Below are positions 44,356 through 51,844 of a stretch of DNA of 64,000 nucleotides, one piece after another. The position numbers and the translations under genes are program-made. Each line of letters opens with the position of its first letter. Positions within the stretch are counted from its first letter, which is position 1. The stretch comes from Microbacterium paraoxydans. GTDB lineage: Bacteria; Actinomycetota; Actinomycetes; Actinomycetales; Microbacteriaceae. The notes beneath the pieces are model-generated. The model was not told the origin of the DNA and did not search any database. It saw nothing but the letters and a program-made list of their open reading frames with translations. The stretch is taken from the NCBI RefSeq assembly GCF_019056515.1, contig NZ_CP064873.1, positions 496,001 through 560,000 of the forward strand. The letters are read 5' to 3'.

Positions 44356-45534
44356 TTGGGGGCAGGGGTCACGGTCATCGTGCCGACGTACAACGAGCGC
44401 GACAACGTCGCCGAGCTCGTGGAGCGCACGGCCGCGGCCTTGGCGGGACGGGACGCCGAGATCCTCTTCGTCGACGACAGCAGCGACGACACCGCGGCCG
44501 AGGTGGAGCGCGTCGCGGTCGACGCCCCGATCCCGGTGCGGGTGATCCATCGCTCGGACAACGTCGGAGGCCTCGGCGGAGCGGTCGTCGTCGGCCTGGG
44601 CGCCGCGGCGGCCGATGTCTGCATCGTGATGGACGGCGACCTCCAGCATCCCCCCGAGCTGCTGCCGACACTGCTGGACCGCTTCGCGGACGGCGACGCG
44701 GACGTGGTCGCGGCCTCCCGCTACGTCGGCGGCGGAGACACGAGCGGCCTGGGAACGGCCGTGCGCTTCGGCGTGTCCCGCGCCGCGACGTGGCTGGCCC
44801 GCGCGATGTTCCCCCGTCGGCTCGCCCGGAGCACCGACCCGATGACCGGGTTCTTCCTCGTCGACCGGCGTCGCCTGCGGCTGGATGCACTGCAGCCGCA
44901 GGGCTTCAAGATCCTCCTGGAGATCCTCGCCCGGACGGATCTGCGGATCGCGGAGATCCCGATGGAGTTCGCCGAGCGTCGACACGGCACCTCGAAGGCG
45001 AGCCTGCGCCAGGGGGCCACGTTCATCGCTCATCTCGCACGGCTGCGGTTCGGGAAGATGTCGCTGTTCGCGGCGATCGGCGTGCTCGGCGCCATCGCCA
45101 ACCTCGCGATCATGTGGGCCCTGACGGCGGCGGGCGTCCCCTACGTCTGGGCGGCCATCATCGGCGCCGAGGTCACGATCATCGGCAACTTCCTGCTGCA
45201 GGAGCGCTTCGTCTTCGCCGACATGCGCACCGACGCCCGCAGCGCCGGGGTGCGCTTCGCGGCGTCCTTCACGTTCAACAACGTCGAGGCGGCCCTGCGC
45301 ATCCCGGTGATGGCGCTCATGGTCGAGACATGGCACATCTCCAGCGTCCTGGCGACCGCGCTGTCCCTCATCGTGGCCTTCTTCGCCCGGTTCCTGTTCC
45401 ACTCCCTGGTCGTCTACGCGCCCCGTCGGCGGCGTGAGGAGAGGGCGGCGGCGGGCGAGCCGGAGCCGGACACCGCGACGCTGCGGATCATCCGCGCCAT
45501 CGATGCCGAGGCCATGAAGCCGGGCGAGCTCTAG
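44356..45534 (+). CDS. GT2 glycosyltransferase fused to GtrA membrane domain
   Basis: A 392-residue protein. The GT2 domain (about 1-230) shows VIVPTYNERDNVAELV, the acidic FVDDSSDD and VMDGDLQHPPE motifs, and RRHGTSKAS, as in polyprenyl-phosphate mannosyl/glucosyl transferases. The C-terminal ~130 residues hold four helices of the GtrA type, thought to flip the lipid-linked sugar. I use the TTG at 44356 because AAGGGGA lies 8 bases upstream and the GT2 fold starts here; an earlier Met has no protein-like sequence. It converges with the ligase gene; the two stop codons share the bases CTAG. Confidence 0.88.
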   Translation: MGAGVTVIVPTYNERDNVAELVERTAAALAGRDAEILFVDDSSDDTAAEVERVAVDAPIPVRVIHRSDNVGGLGGAVVVGLGAAAADVCIVMDGDLQHPPELLPTLLDRFADGDADVVAASRYVGGGDTSGLGTAVRFGVSRAATWLARAMFPRRLARSTDPMTGFFLVDRRRLRLDALQPQGFKILLEILARTDLRIAEIPMEFAERRHGTSKASLRQGATFIAHLARLRFGKMSLFAAIGVLGAIANLAIMWALTAAGVPYVWAAIIGAEVTIIGNFLLQERFVFADMRTDARSAGVRFAASFTFNNVEAALRIPVMALMVETWHISSVLATALSLIVAFFARFLFHSLVVYAPRRRREERAAAGEPEPDTATLRIIRAIDAEAMKPGEL

Positions 45535-46817
45535 TCCTCGACCGTCCGCGAGGTGCGGGCGGCGTGGTCGCGGCGCGGCGCAGAGAAGGGCAGACGAGAT
45601 CTCGGGGCCGGTGCGGTCCCGCGACGGACGGCGACGGCGGCGGGGATCGCGGTCAGCGCGAACAGCAGCGCGAGAGTCCGGGAGGAGGTGAGCAGAGGGC
45701 TGAAGAACGTGTCCCACGCTCCGAGCAGAGTGAGCCACACGACGATGCCGGGGGCGGCCTTGAGGGAGACGGCGCGGGCTACGGCGTAGATTGCGCATCC
45801 GAGAAGGACGAGCGCGAACGCCGCGCCCAACGGACCGAAGCGCAGCCACAGGTCGCCGAGCACCGAATGCACTTCGTACTGCCCGCCGAACATGTAGCCC
45901 TCGACGTACCCGTTGTCCGGATCGTAGTTGAGCTCGCTCATGCCGGTCTTGGCGATCCAGACGTCCTGTGAGGTGGGCAGGGTCCCGCTCCCGAAGCCCA
46001 GCGGGCGGGCGGAGATCAAGGCGGTCGCGGCGCCCAACTCTGGCCGCCCGCCGGCGATCAGCGACCCGGAGGTGTCGATCTGGGCCTGCGTGCGCTGCTG
46101 CGCGGCGTCGCCGAGGACTCCCTCAAGGATCAGAGCCTGCAGCATGCTGAACGCGGCGAGGCTCAACACGCCCAGGAGCACCAGGGTCTGTGCAGGGCGC
46201 GGACGCCTGGTTCCCGCCGGAAGGAAGATCTGCCACAGCACGATCACGGCGGCAAGGAGGAGAAAGGACGTCATCGATCGCGAGTCCGAGAAGAGGCAGA
46301 CGCCCGCGAGGAGGGCGAGTGCCAGCAGATCCAACGACCGCCGCCGGGAGGTCGACGTGAAGCCCAGGATGACGATGATGACCGGGACAGCGAGGGAGTA
46401 CTTCCAGAGGTTGGCGGGGTTGCCTCCCGTGAGAGCCACATTCGCCAGTGCTCCCACCCCGAACGCGATGGCCGTGGCGCCGAGGCCGAGCTCGCTCCGC
46501 GCCCACAGGAGCACGCCGATGCCTCCCGCGAGGGACAGAAGCGTGAGGGACTGTTCGAGCATGAGGCTCGTCGAGGCCGCCCGCGTGGTCTCGAGGAGGG
46601 TGGTCGCCGCTCCCCAGACCGCCGCGCCGGCTGCGAGCGCGAGCAACGGCCGAGCGAAACGGTAGCCGCGCAACGCCGGCCACCAGACCGGCAGCAGGAC
46701 CACGGCAACGACGACGGAGATGCTGATACCGGGGCCGAACGTGAACCGCACCGCCGACGCTGCGGCTGCGGCCGCGGCGACGATGGAGGTGGTCGTCCAC
46801 GACGTCACGCTGCGCAT
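45531..46817 (-). CDS. O-antigen ligase/polymerase-like membrane protein
   Basis: A 428-residue protein with ten or more hydrophobic helices and a large external loop (about 260-330) rich in polar residues, containing SARPLGFGSGTLPTS and GGQYEVHSVLGDLWLRFGPLG. The loop and final helices resemble Wzy/WaaL (O-antigen ligase superfamily) enzymes that join or polymerise lipid-linked glycans outside the cell. The sequence is typically divergent, so the assignment rests on topology and the HS-x-LGD-W-x-RFG pattern. The next gene on the strand (46832) lies 14 bases upstream, suggesting an operon from 47473 or 48451. Confidence 0.8.
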   Translation of the reverse strand: MRSVTSWTTTSIVAAAAAAASAVRFTFGPGISISVVVAVVLLPVWWPALRGYRFARPLLALAAGAAVWGAATTLLETTRAASTSLMLEQSLTLLSLAGGIGVLLWARSELGLGATAIAFGVGALANVALTGGNPANLWKYSLAVPVIIVILGFTSTSRRRSLDLLALALLAGVCLFSDSRSMTSFLLLAAVIVLWQIFLPAGTRRPRPAQTLVLLGVLSLAAFSMLQALILEGVLGDAAQQRTQAQIDTSGSLIAGGRPELGAATALISARPLGFGSGTLPTSQDVWIAKTGMSELNYDPDNGYVEGYMFGGQYEVHSVLGDLWLRFGPLGAAFALVLLGCAIYAVARAVSLKAAPGIVVWLTLLGAWDTFFSPLLTSSRTLALLFALTAIPAAVAVRRGTAPAPRSRLPFSAPRRDHAARTSRTVED

Positions 46818-46831
46818 ACGGAGGTCTCCGA

Positions 46832-47473
46832 TCAGCGGAGGTCGCCGCGGAAGACACCGACCTCCGCGCCGAAGAGGTAGTCGACCGTGAGGGTGACGTC
46901 CTCACGGTCCTCCTCCGGAATGGTGAACAGATAGACGCCCTCCGCGGCGTCTCCGGGGGAGAGCATCCCCTCGAACGGCACGCCACCGGGCCGGGTCAGC
47001 GTGCCGGCGGGTGCCCGGTCGGCGCCGGAATACGCGTTCACAGCGACGTAGTCGAGGTCGAGCGGTTCGGAGCCGGTGTTGACGATCCTGACAGTGGCGC
47101 GCACGGCAGGACCCGAAGTCTCCCCGGCGAGTGCCGCCTCGCCCTGCACGGCTTCCACGCGGGCGAGGAGGATGTCCGCACCCTCCGCGACGATCGTGGC
47201 GTTGGGCTCCACCGGCGTGAGCTCGGCGAACGGGAGGCCGCTCTCCGACGGAGCGGGCCGCGGCGTCTCCGTCGGGCGCGGCGCGTCGGTGGACACGATG
47301 TCACGGGGCGGGACGGTCGGCGTGCTCGTCGGTTCCGGCTGCCCGGCGGGAGTCAGCATCGGGGGAACGAGGAACGCGGCGGCCACGGCGAGACCGACCA
47401 CCACGACCAGGATCGTCAGGGGAAGCCAGACGCGTCGGCGTCCCGGTGCGTTGTCCTCGTGCACGTCCTTCAT
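46832..47473 (-). CDS. Membrane-anchored extracellular protein, DUF4352-like
   Basis: A 213-residue protein. A short cytoplasmic start is followed by one helix (about 17-40), a Pro/Thr-rich linker (about 45-85), and a ~120-residue external beta domain (VRATVRIVNTGSEPLDLDYVAVNAYSG) resembling DUF4352 immunoglobulin-like domains. It carries no catalytic motif. It lies between a GT2 gene and the ligase on the same strand and may help anchor or shape the polysaccharide machinery; this is positional inference. Confidence 0.7.
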   Translation of the reverse strand: MKDVHEDNAPGRRRVWLPLTILVVVVGLAVAAAFLVPPMLTPAGQPEPTSTPTVPPRDIVSTDAPRPTETPRPAPSESGLPFAELTPVEPNATIVAEGADILLARVEAVQGEAALAGETSGPAVRATVRIVNTGSEPLDLDYVAVNAYSGADRAPAGTLTRPGGVPFEGMLSPGDAAEGVYLFTIPEEDREDVTLTVDYLFGAEVGVFRGDLR

Positions 47474-47524
47474 GTGATCCCCACTCCCCGGTGTCCTCGC
47501 GGTGCGAGAGACGGTGCTCCGAGT

Positions 47525-48451
47525 TTAGACTGGCGCCCCTGTCGAGCGGTGCCGGGACAGGAATCGTCTTCCATCCCTGACCCCGCGCCATGCTGCGCGC
47601 AGCGGCGGAAGGGGGCGGAGGAACTGTCGCCGGCCGCCCCGGAGCAGCACCTGCCAGGCGTTGCGCGGAGCCGACCGTTCCCATGCCGCGACGTCATCGT
47701 CGTCGAGATGCAGCGCCGCGAAGAGCAGGCGGTTCCGGATGTTGTAGTAGTAGTAGAGCTCGGATTTCGCCTCGGCTCGCTGCCCGCGACCGCGATGAGT
47801 GCTGCCTTCGTCATGGATGGCCGTCGCGTCGTCGACCACCACCAGCCGCGCACCCGCGCGTGCGGCGCGCACGGAGATGTCGACGTCCTCCCAGTAGAGG
47901 AAGTACTCCTCGTGGAAGCCTCCCGTCAGTTCCCACACGGATCGCGGGATGAGCATGCACGCGCCGCTGATCCACGGCAGCCGCCGTGCCGAGGGTTGCT
48001 CCCGCCGCCTCCGCGGGCCGCCCATCGCACCGTCGTCCAGATAGACGTCCATCCCGGCGAACCACACGCGACCGTCCGCGTCGACCACGCGGGGAGAGGC
48101 GAGGGTCAGGTCGTCCGCCGTGGCATCCAGCAGAGCGGCGACGGAACCGCCGTCGATACGGGCGTCCGGGTTGAGGAGCAGGAGGTCGGTGGCACCGAGC
48201 ACGTCGAACGCGTGCGCGGCGCCGGCGTTCACCCCGCCGCCGAAGCCGGCGTTCGTCGCCATCGGGACGAGGTCCCAGCCCCGCGCGGCGCAGAGCGCCG
48301 ACACGGTCTCCCGCTCCGTCGGCGTGGACAGATTGTCGACGACGACGATCCGGGCCTCCGGAACATCGGAGGCCGTGGAGACGAGGTTCGACTCGAGCAG
48401 TCGGGCGGCGCCGTAATTGACGACGACCACCGCGAGGACCCGCGCGCTCAT
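47525..48451 (-). CDS. GT2 glycosyltransferase, rhamnosyltransferase-like
   Basis: A 308-residue inverting glycosyltransferase of the WbbL/rhamnosyl type. Motifs are VVVVNYGAARLL, VVDNLSTP, NAGFGGGVNAGA, LLLNPDARI and the acceptor-side WISGACMLIPR followed by GGFHEEYFLYWEDVD. It should transfer a sugar from an NDP donor to a lipid-linked glycan at the inner face of the membrane. It is divergent from the CDP-alcohol phosphotransferase, with a 92-bp gap holding promoters. Confidence 0.9.
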   Translation of the reverse strand: MSARVLAVVVVNYGAARLLESNLVSTASDVPEARIVVVDNLSTPTERETVSALCAARGWDLVPMATNAGFGGGVNAGAAHAFDVLGATDLLLLNPDARIDGGSVAALLDATADDLTLASPRVVDADGRVWFAGMDVYLDDGAMGGPRRRREQPSARRLPWISGACMLIPRSVWELTGGFHEEYFLYWEDVDISVRAARAGARLVVVDDATAIHDEGSTHRGRGQRAEAKSELYYYYNIRNRLLFAALHLDDDDVAAWERSAPRNAWQVLLRGGRRQFLRPLPPLRAAWRGVRDGRRFLSRHRSTGAPV

Positions 48452-48502
48452 CCATGCTCCTCTCTGGCCGCACGCGAAGATCAGCCGGGCGCAGCCTGTG
48501 GA

Positions 48503-48508
48503 TATAGT
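48503..48508 (+). promoter_or_regulatory. Candidate -10 box before the phosphotransferase operon
   Basis: TATAGT lies 35 bases before the GTG at 48544, in the 92-bp divergent gap. No good -35 hexamer is present at 16-18 bases upstream, so it may need an activator or another sigma factor. Confidence 0.35.
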
Positions 48509-48543
48509 GAAGGCTACATTCGACGTCGCCTGGGGGAGTTGTC

Positions 48544-49287
48544 GTGTCAGAGATCCGAGCGGCGATGGGACGCCTGCAGCAGGCGCAGAAGTCGTCCAAA
48601 GGGGCGGCGGCCTATTCCCGCTACATCAACCGACCACTCGGTCGGCCGATGGCCGCGCTCGCGTACGTGATGGGGATGACCCCCACGCAGGTCACACTGG
48701 TCAGCGCGGCGTTCACCCTGACCGGTGTCGCCCTGATCGCCACCTTGCCGCCCGAGATCTGGTCTTCGATCCTCGTATCCGTCCTGCTCGTCCTCGGTTA
48801 CGCGCTCGACTCCGCCGATGGCCAGCTCGCGCGGCTGACAGGCTCCGGATCGTTGGCGGGAGAGTGGCTCGACCACTTCTTCGATGCGATCAAGCTCGCG
48901 ACCATCCATCTCGCGGTGCTCGTCTGCTGGTTCCGGTTCTTCGACCTTCCGGACGGCTGGCTGCTCGTCCCGCTGGTGTTCGCGGCTTCGGCCAACGTGT
49001 TCTTCTTCGGGATCATCGCCGCCGACTTCCTCCGCCGCGTGCACCGTCTGCGGCACCCTCAAGCGCCCGCTGAGACGCCTCGGGAGGCTTGGCGGTCCGG
49101 TGGGTTGTACTCCTTGGCGGTCATCCCGACGGACTACGGCTTCCTCTGCCTGGTGTTCGCGGTGCTGTGGTGGCAGCCGGTCTTCGTCGTCCTCTATACC
49201 GCGCTGGCCGTGATCAACGTGCTCATGCTTCTTCTCGCCGCGATGCGTTGGTACCGGTCGATCCGAGGGTTGGCGATCCATGTCTGA
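48544..49287 (+). CDS. CDP-alcohol phosphatidyltransferase-family protein
   Basis: A 247-residue membrane enzyme with about six helices. The catalytic signature DG-x2-AR-x8-G-x3-D-x3-D reads DGQLARLTGSGSLAGEWLDHFFD, fully conserved in its acidic residues. It would move a phospho-alcohol from a CDP-activated donor to a lipid or sugar acceptor. Inside a polysaccharide cluster containing a cytidylyltransferase, a phosphoglycerol- or phosphopolyol-type step is plausible, but an ordinary phospholipid step cannot be excluded. The GTG start has GGGGGAG upstream; the 3' end overlaps the next gene by 8 bases. Confidence 0.9.
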   Translation: MSEIRAAMGRLQQAQKSSKGAAAYSRYINRPLGRPMAALAYVMGMTPTQVTLVSAAFTLTGVALIATLPPEIWSSILVSVLLVLGYALDSADGQLARLTGSGSLAGEWLDHFFDAIKLATIHLAVLVCWFRFFDLPDGWLLVPLVFAASANVFFFGIIAADFLRRVHRLRHPQAPAETPREAWRSGGLYSLAVIPTDYGFLCLVFAVLWWQPVFVVLYTALAVINVLMLLLAAMRWYRSIRGLAIHV

Positions 49288-50338
49288 GGGCCAGCGTCCG
49301 ATCCGCGTCATGCAGTCCTTCGGTGCGCCTCGGGTCACCACGAATCCCTACATCACCATGCTGGATGAGGCGCTCACTGCGACGCCAGGCATCGAGCATC
49401 TCCGGTTCTCCTGGCGCGAGGCCCTTCTCGGTCGATACGACGTGTTCCACTGGCACTGGCCTGAGGTGAAACTCCACGGGGGATCGGCCGTCTCTTCCGT
49501 CGGCAAATACGTCCTGACGGCGCTGCTCTCGTTACGGCATTCCCTGTCACGGCGGATCGCGGTCGTGCGCACGGTGCACAACTTGGAACTGCCGGACGAC
49601 AACGCCGCCCGGCTGTGGCTGCTGCGACGGATCGACCGCCAGGCCGATCACCGCATCGTGTTGAACGAGACGACTCCGCTCCCTGCCGGAACGGCGCAGT
49701 CGCTCATCCTGCACGGCCATTACCGGGATTGGTACCGGCCGCAGCCGCGAGCGGAGCGGATCCGCGGACGAATGGGAACGTTCGGAGGGGTCCGACGGTA
49801 CAAGGGAGTGTCCGGCTTCGTCGATGCCTACGCCGCTGCCGTCGCCGTCGATCCCGAGATGAGTGTCGTCATCGGCGGGAAGGCGTCGAGCGCGGACCTG
49901 GCCGACGATCTGCGCGAGCGTGTGGCGGACCTGCCGCAGGTCACGCTCCGTCTGGAGTTTCTGAGCGACGCCGAGCTGGTCGAGCTCGTCACGGGTTCCG
50001 AGCTGGTCGTGCTGGCCTATCGATTCATGCACAACTCTGGGAGCGTGCTCGCAGCGCTGTCGCTCGATCGGCCAGTCCTCGTGCCGCGCAATGCGCCCAA
50101 TGAGGCGCTCGCCGCCGAGGTGGGGCCGGAGTGGGTGCAGATGTACGACGGCGAGCTGGATGGTGAGCGGCTGCGTGCCGCCCTGGCCGCGGTGCGGCAG
50201 ATCACCACGGAGAGACCGGACCTGTCTCGGCGCGAGTGGGACGACGCCGGCGCTGCCCACGCACACGCGTACCGTTCGGCGCTTCGAGCTCGGCACTCCC
50301 GCGTCCGTCCCCGTGGCCGCACGAAGGAGGAGACATGA
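49280..50338 (+). CDS. Glycosyltransferase, GT-B fold
   Basis: A 352-residue retaining-type GT-B enzyme. The N-terminal half includes YDVFHWHWPEVKLHG, seen in GumK/WcaK-like enzymes, and TVHNLELPDD. The C-terminal donor domain has GTFGGVRRYKGV, LEFLSDAELVELV and a nucleotide-sugar end around LALDRPVLVPRNAPNEALAAEVG. It overlaps the CDP-alcohol phosphotransferase by 8 bases and ends in an ATGA overlap with the CapK-like gene, so 48544-51681 is one operon. The donor and acceptor sugars cannot be named. Confidence 0.85.
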   Translation: MSEGQRPIRVMQSFGAPRVTTNPYITMLDEALTATPGIEHLRFSWREALLGRYDVFHWHWPEVKLHGGSAVSSVGKYVLTALLSLRHSLSRRIAVVRTVHNLELPDDNAARLWLLRRIDRQADHRIVLNETTPLPAGTAQSLILHGHYRDWYRPQPRAERIRGRMGTFGGVRRYKGVSGFVDAYAAAVAVDPEMSVVIGGKASSADLADDLRERVADLPQVTLRLEFLSDAELVELVTGSELVVLAYRFMHNSGSVLAALSLDRPVLVPRNAPNEALAAEVGPEWVQMYDGELDGERLRAALAAVRQITTERPDLSRREWDDAGAAHAHAYRSALRARHSRVRPRGRTKEET

Positions 50339-51681
50339 TGCGAGAAGCGGCTTTCCGTCTCAAGACTGCGGCGGGCGGACGGAGCAGCACGGCCGCTTAT
50401 CGGGACTTCCTCGTCGTGGATGCTCTGCCTCCGGAGGAGGCCATCGAGCTGAGCGCCCAGAGGTCCGCCGCGCACGCGCGCTTCGCGTTCGAGCACAGCG
50501 CGTTCTACCGCGAGCTGTATTCCGCGCACGGCTTCTCCGCCGAGGATCTGCGCGACCCCGCGTCGTTCTCCTCGCTGCCCATCGTCGACAAGACGATGCT
50601 CCGCGAGAACTTCGAGAGCATTCGCACGGATGAAGCCGATGCGCGCACCAGCGTCGTCTCGAAGACGGGTGGGAGTACGGGTCTGCCGCTGCACCTGCTG
50701 CGAGACCTCCGTTTTCCTGCCCGCGCACTCGAGTGGCGCCTGTTCGACTGGTGGGGGGTGAAACCCTGGGATGACCGGGCGATCGTGACGCGCCACGTGC
50801 TCACCGGGGCGGCCCGCCTGCGCCACGACCTCGGGTGGCTCCCCTCGCGACGGGTGCAGCTCGACGCCTTCCAGATCACGGACGATGCGGTGCGAGCGTT
50901 CGTGGAGCGCTGGAACCGGGTGGAGCCCCGTTTCCTGATCGGCTATGGCGGCGGCGTCCTGGACACGGTCCGACGGATGCGTCGACTGGGGCTCCGGGTC
51001 GTTCCGCCGGCGGCCGTGGCCGTGACGGCTGCTCCGCTGTCCCCTGGTACGAGGGCGGAGATCGAGGACGCCTTCGGCGCGCCGTGCTACGACCACTACC
51101 GCTCGGCCGAGATCCCCTGGATGGCGGGTGAGTGCGCCGAGCAGAGCGGACTCCACGTCTTCTCCGACGTGCGACGCATCGAGATCGTCGATGAGGCGGA
51201 TCGGGTCCTGCCCGAGGGACGGGAAGGAGAGGTCATCGTCTCGGATCTGACGAACCGGGTCTTCCCGATCGTCCGATATCGTCTCGGCGACATCAGCAGC
51301 TATCGACCAGGGGTGTGCGCGTGCGGGCGGGGGCTTCCTCGCCTGGGCGCGATCTCGGGCCGCTCCTCCGATGCCGTGCGCCTGCCGGATGGGACCACGA
51401 TCGCGGGCGCTCTCGGACACATCTTCGACGACGCGCCCCTGTCCATCCGTCAGTTCGAGATCGTCCAGGACTCGGATTACGCGGTGACGCTGCGGTGCAT
51501 ACCCGCGGACGGGCAGGACGTACAGGCCGGCATCGACGGCGCGGAGGCGAAGCTGCGTCATGCGACCAGAGGCCTCGTCCCCGTTCGTGTCGAGCGCGTC
51601 GACCACATTCCTCAGGTCGGCGGGAAGATGCGCTTCATCCGCAGTTCGGTCGGCACCGATCTGTCCGGGGATCCGTCGTGA
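50335..51681 (+). CDS. CapK/PaaK-like adenylate-forming enzyme
   Basis: A 448-residue member of the phenylacetate-CoA ligase/CapK group. The adenylate motif is SKTGGSTGLPL, followed by YDHYRSAEIPWMAGEC and TNRVFPIVRYRLGDISSY, then a small C-terminal domain with VPVRVERVDHIPQVGGKMRF. CapK-type homologues are common in surface-polysaccharide clusters, where they are thought to activate an acyl group for glycan decoration. Two adjacent ATGs (50335, 50338) follow AAGGAGG; I give the first. It is coupled to the glycosyltransferase before it. Confidence 0.88.
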   Translation: MMREAAFRLKTAAGGRSSTAAYRDFLVVDALPPEEAIELSAQRSAAHARFAFEHSAFYRELYSAHGFSAEDLRDPASFSSLPIVDKTMLRENFESIRTDEADARTSVVSKTGGSTGLPLHLLRDLRFPARALEWRLFDWWGVKPWDDRAIVTRHVLTGAARLRHDLGWLPSRRVQLDAFQITDDAVRAFVERWNRVEPRFLIGYGGGVLDTVRRMRRLGLRVVPPAAVAVTAAPLSPGTRAEIEDAFGAPCYDHYRSAEIPWMAGECAEQSGLHVFSDVRRIEIVDEADRVLPEGREGEVIVSDLTNRVFPIVRYRLGDISSYRPGVCACGRGLPRLGAISGRSSDAVRLPDGTTIAGALGHIFDDAPLSIRQFEIVQDSDYAVTLRCIPADGQDVQAGIDGAEAKLRHATRGLVPVRVERVDHIPQVGGKMRFIRSSVGTDLSGDPS

Positions 51682-51689
51682 ATATCTCG

Positions 51690-51724
51690 GTTACACAACG
51701 ATCGTCGTCCGAGCGTGTGTAAAC
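51690..51724 (+). promoter_or_regulatory. Imperfect inverted repeat before the beta-helix gene
   Basis: GTTACACA (51690-51697) and TGTGTAAAC (51716-51724) form imperfect inverted arms 18 bases apart, about 120 bases before the next start codon. It could be an operator; it is AT-richer than its surroundings. Confidence 0.3.
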
Positions 51725-51844
51725 TGTGCCGTGGCCGTCGCCCGTCCGGGTAGGCGGTGCGTACCGATACTGCACACCATCTCGCCCGGAGGGGGCTGGT
51801 TGGAGGGGCGCGGTGTACGCGGGTTAGACCCCTAGGAGACTCAG

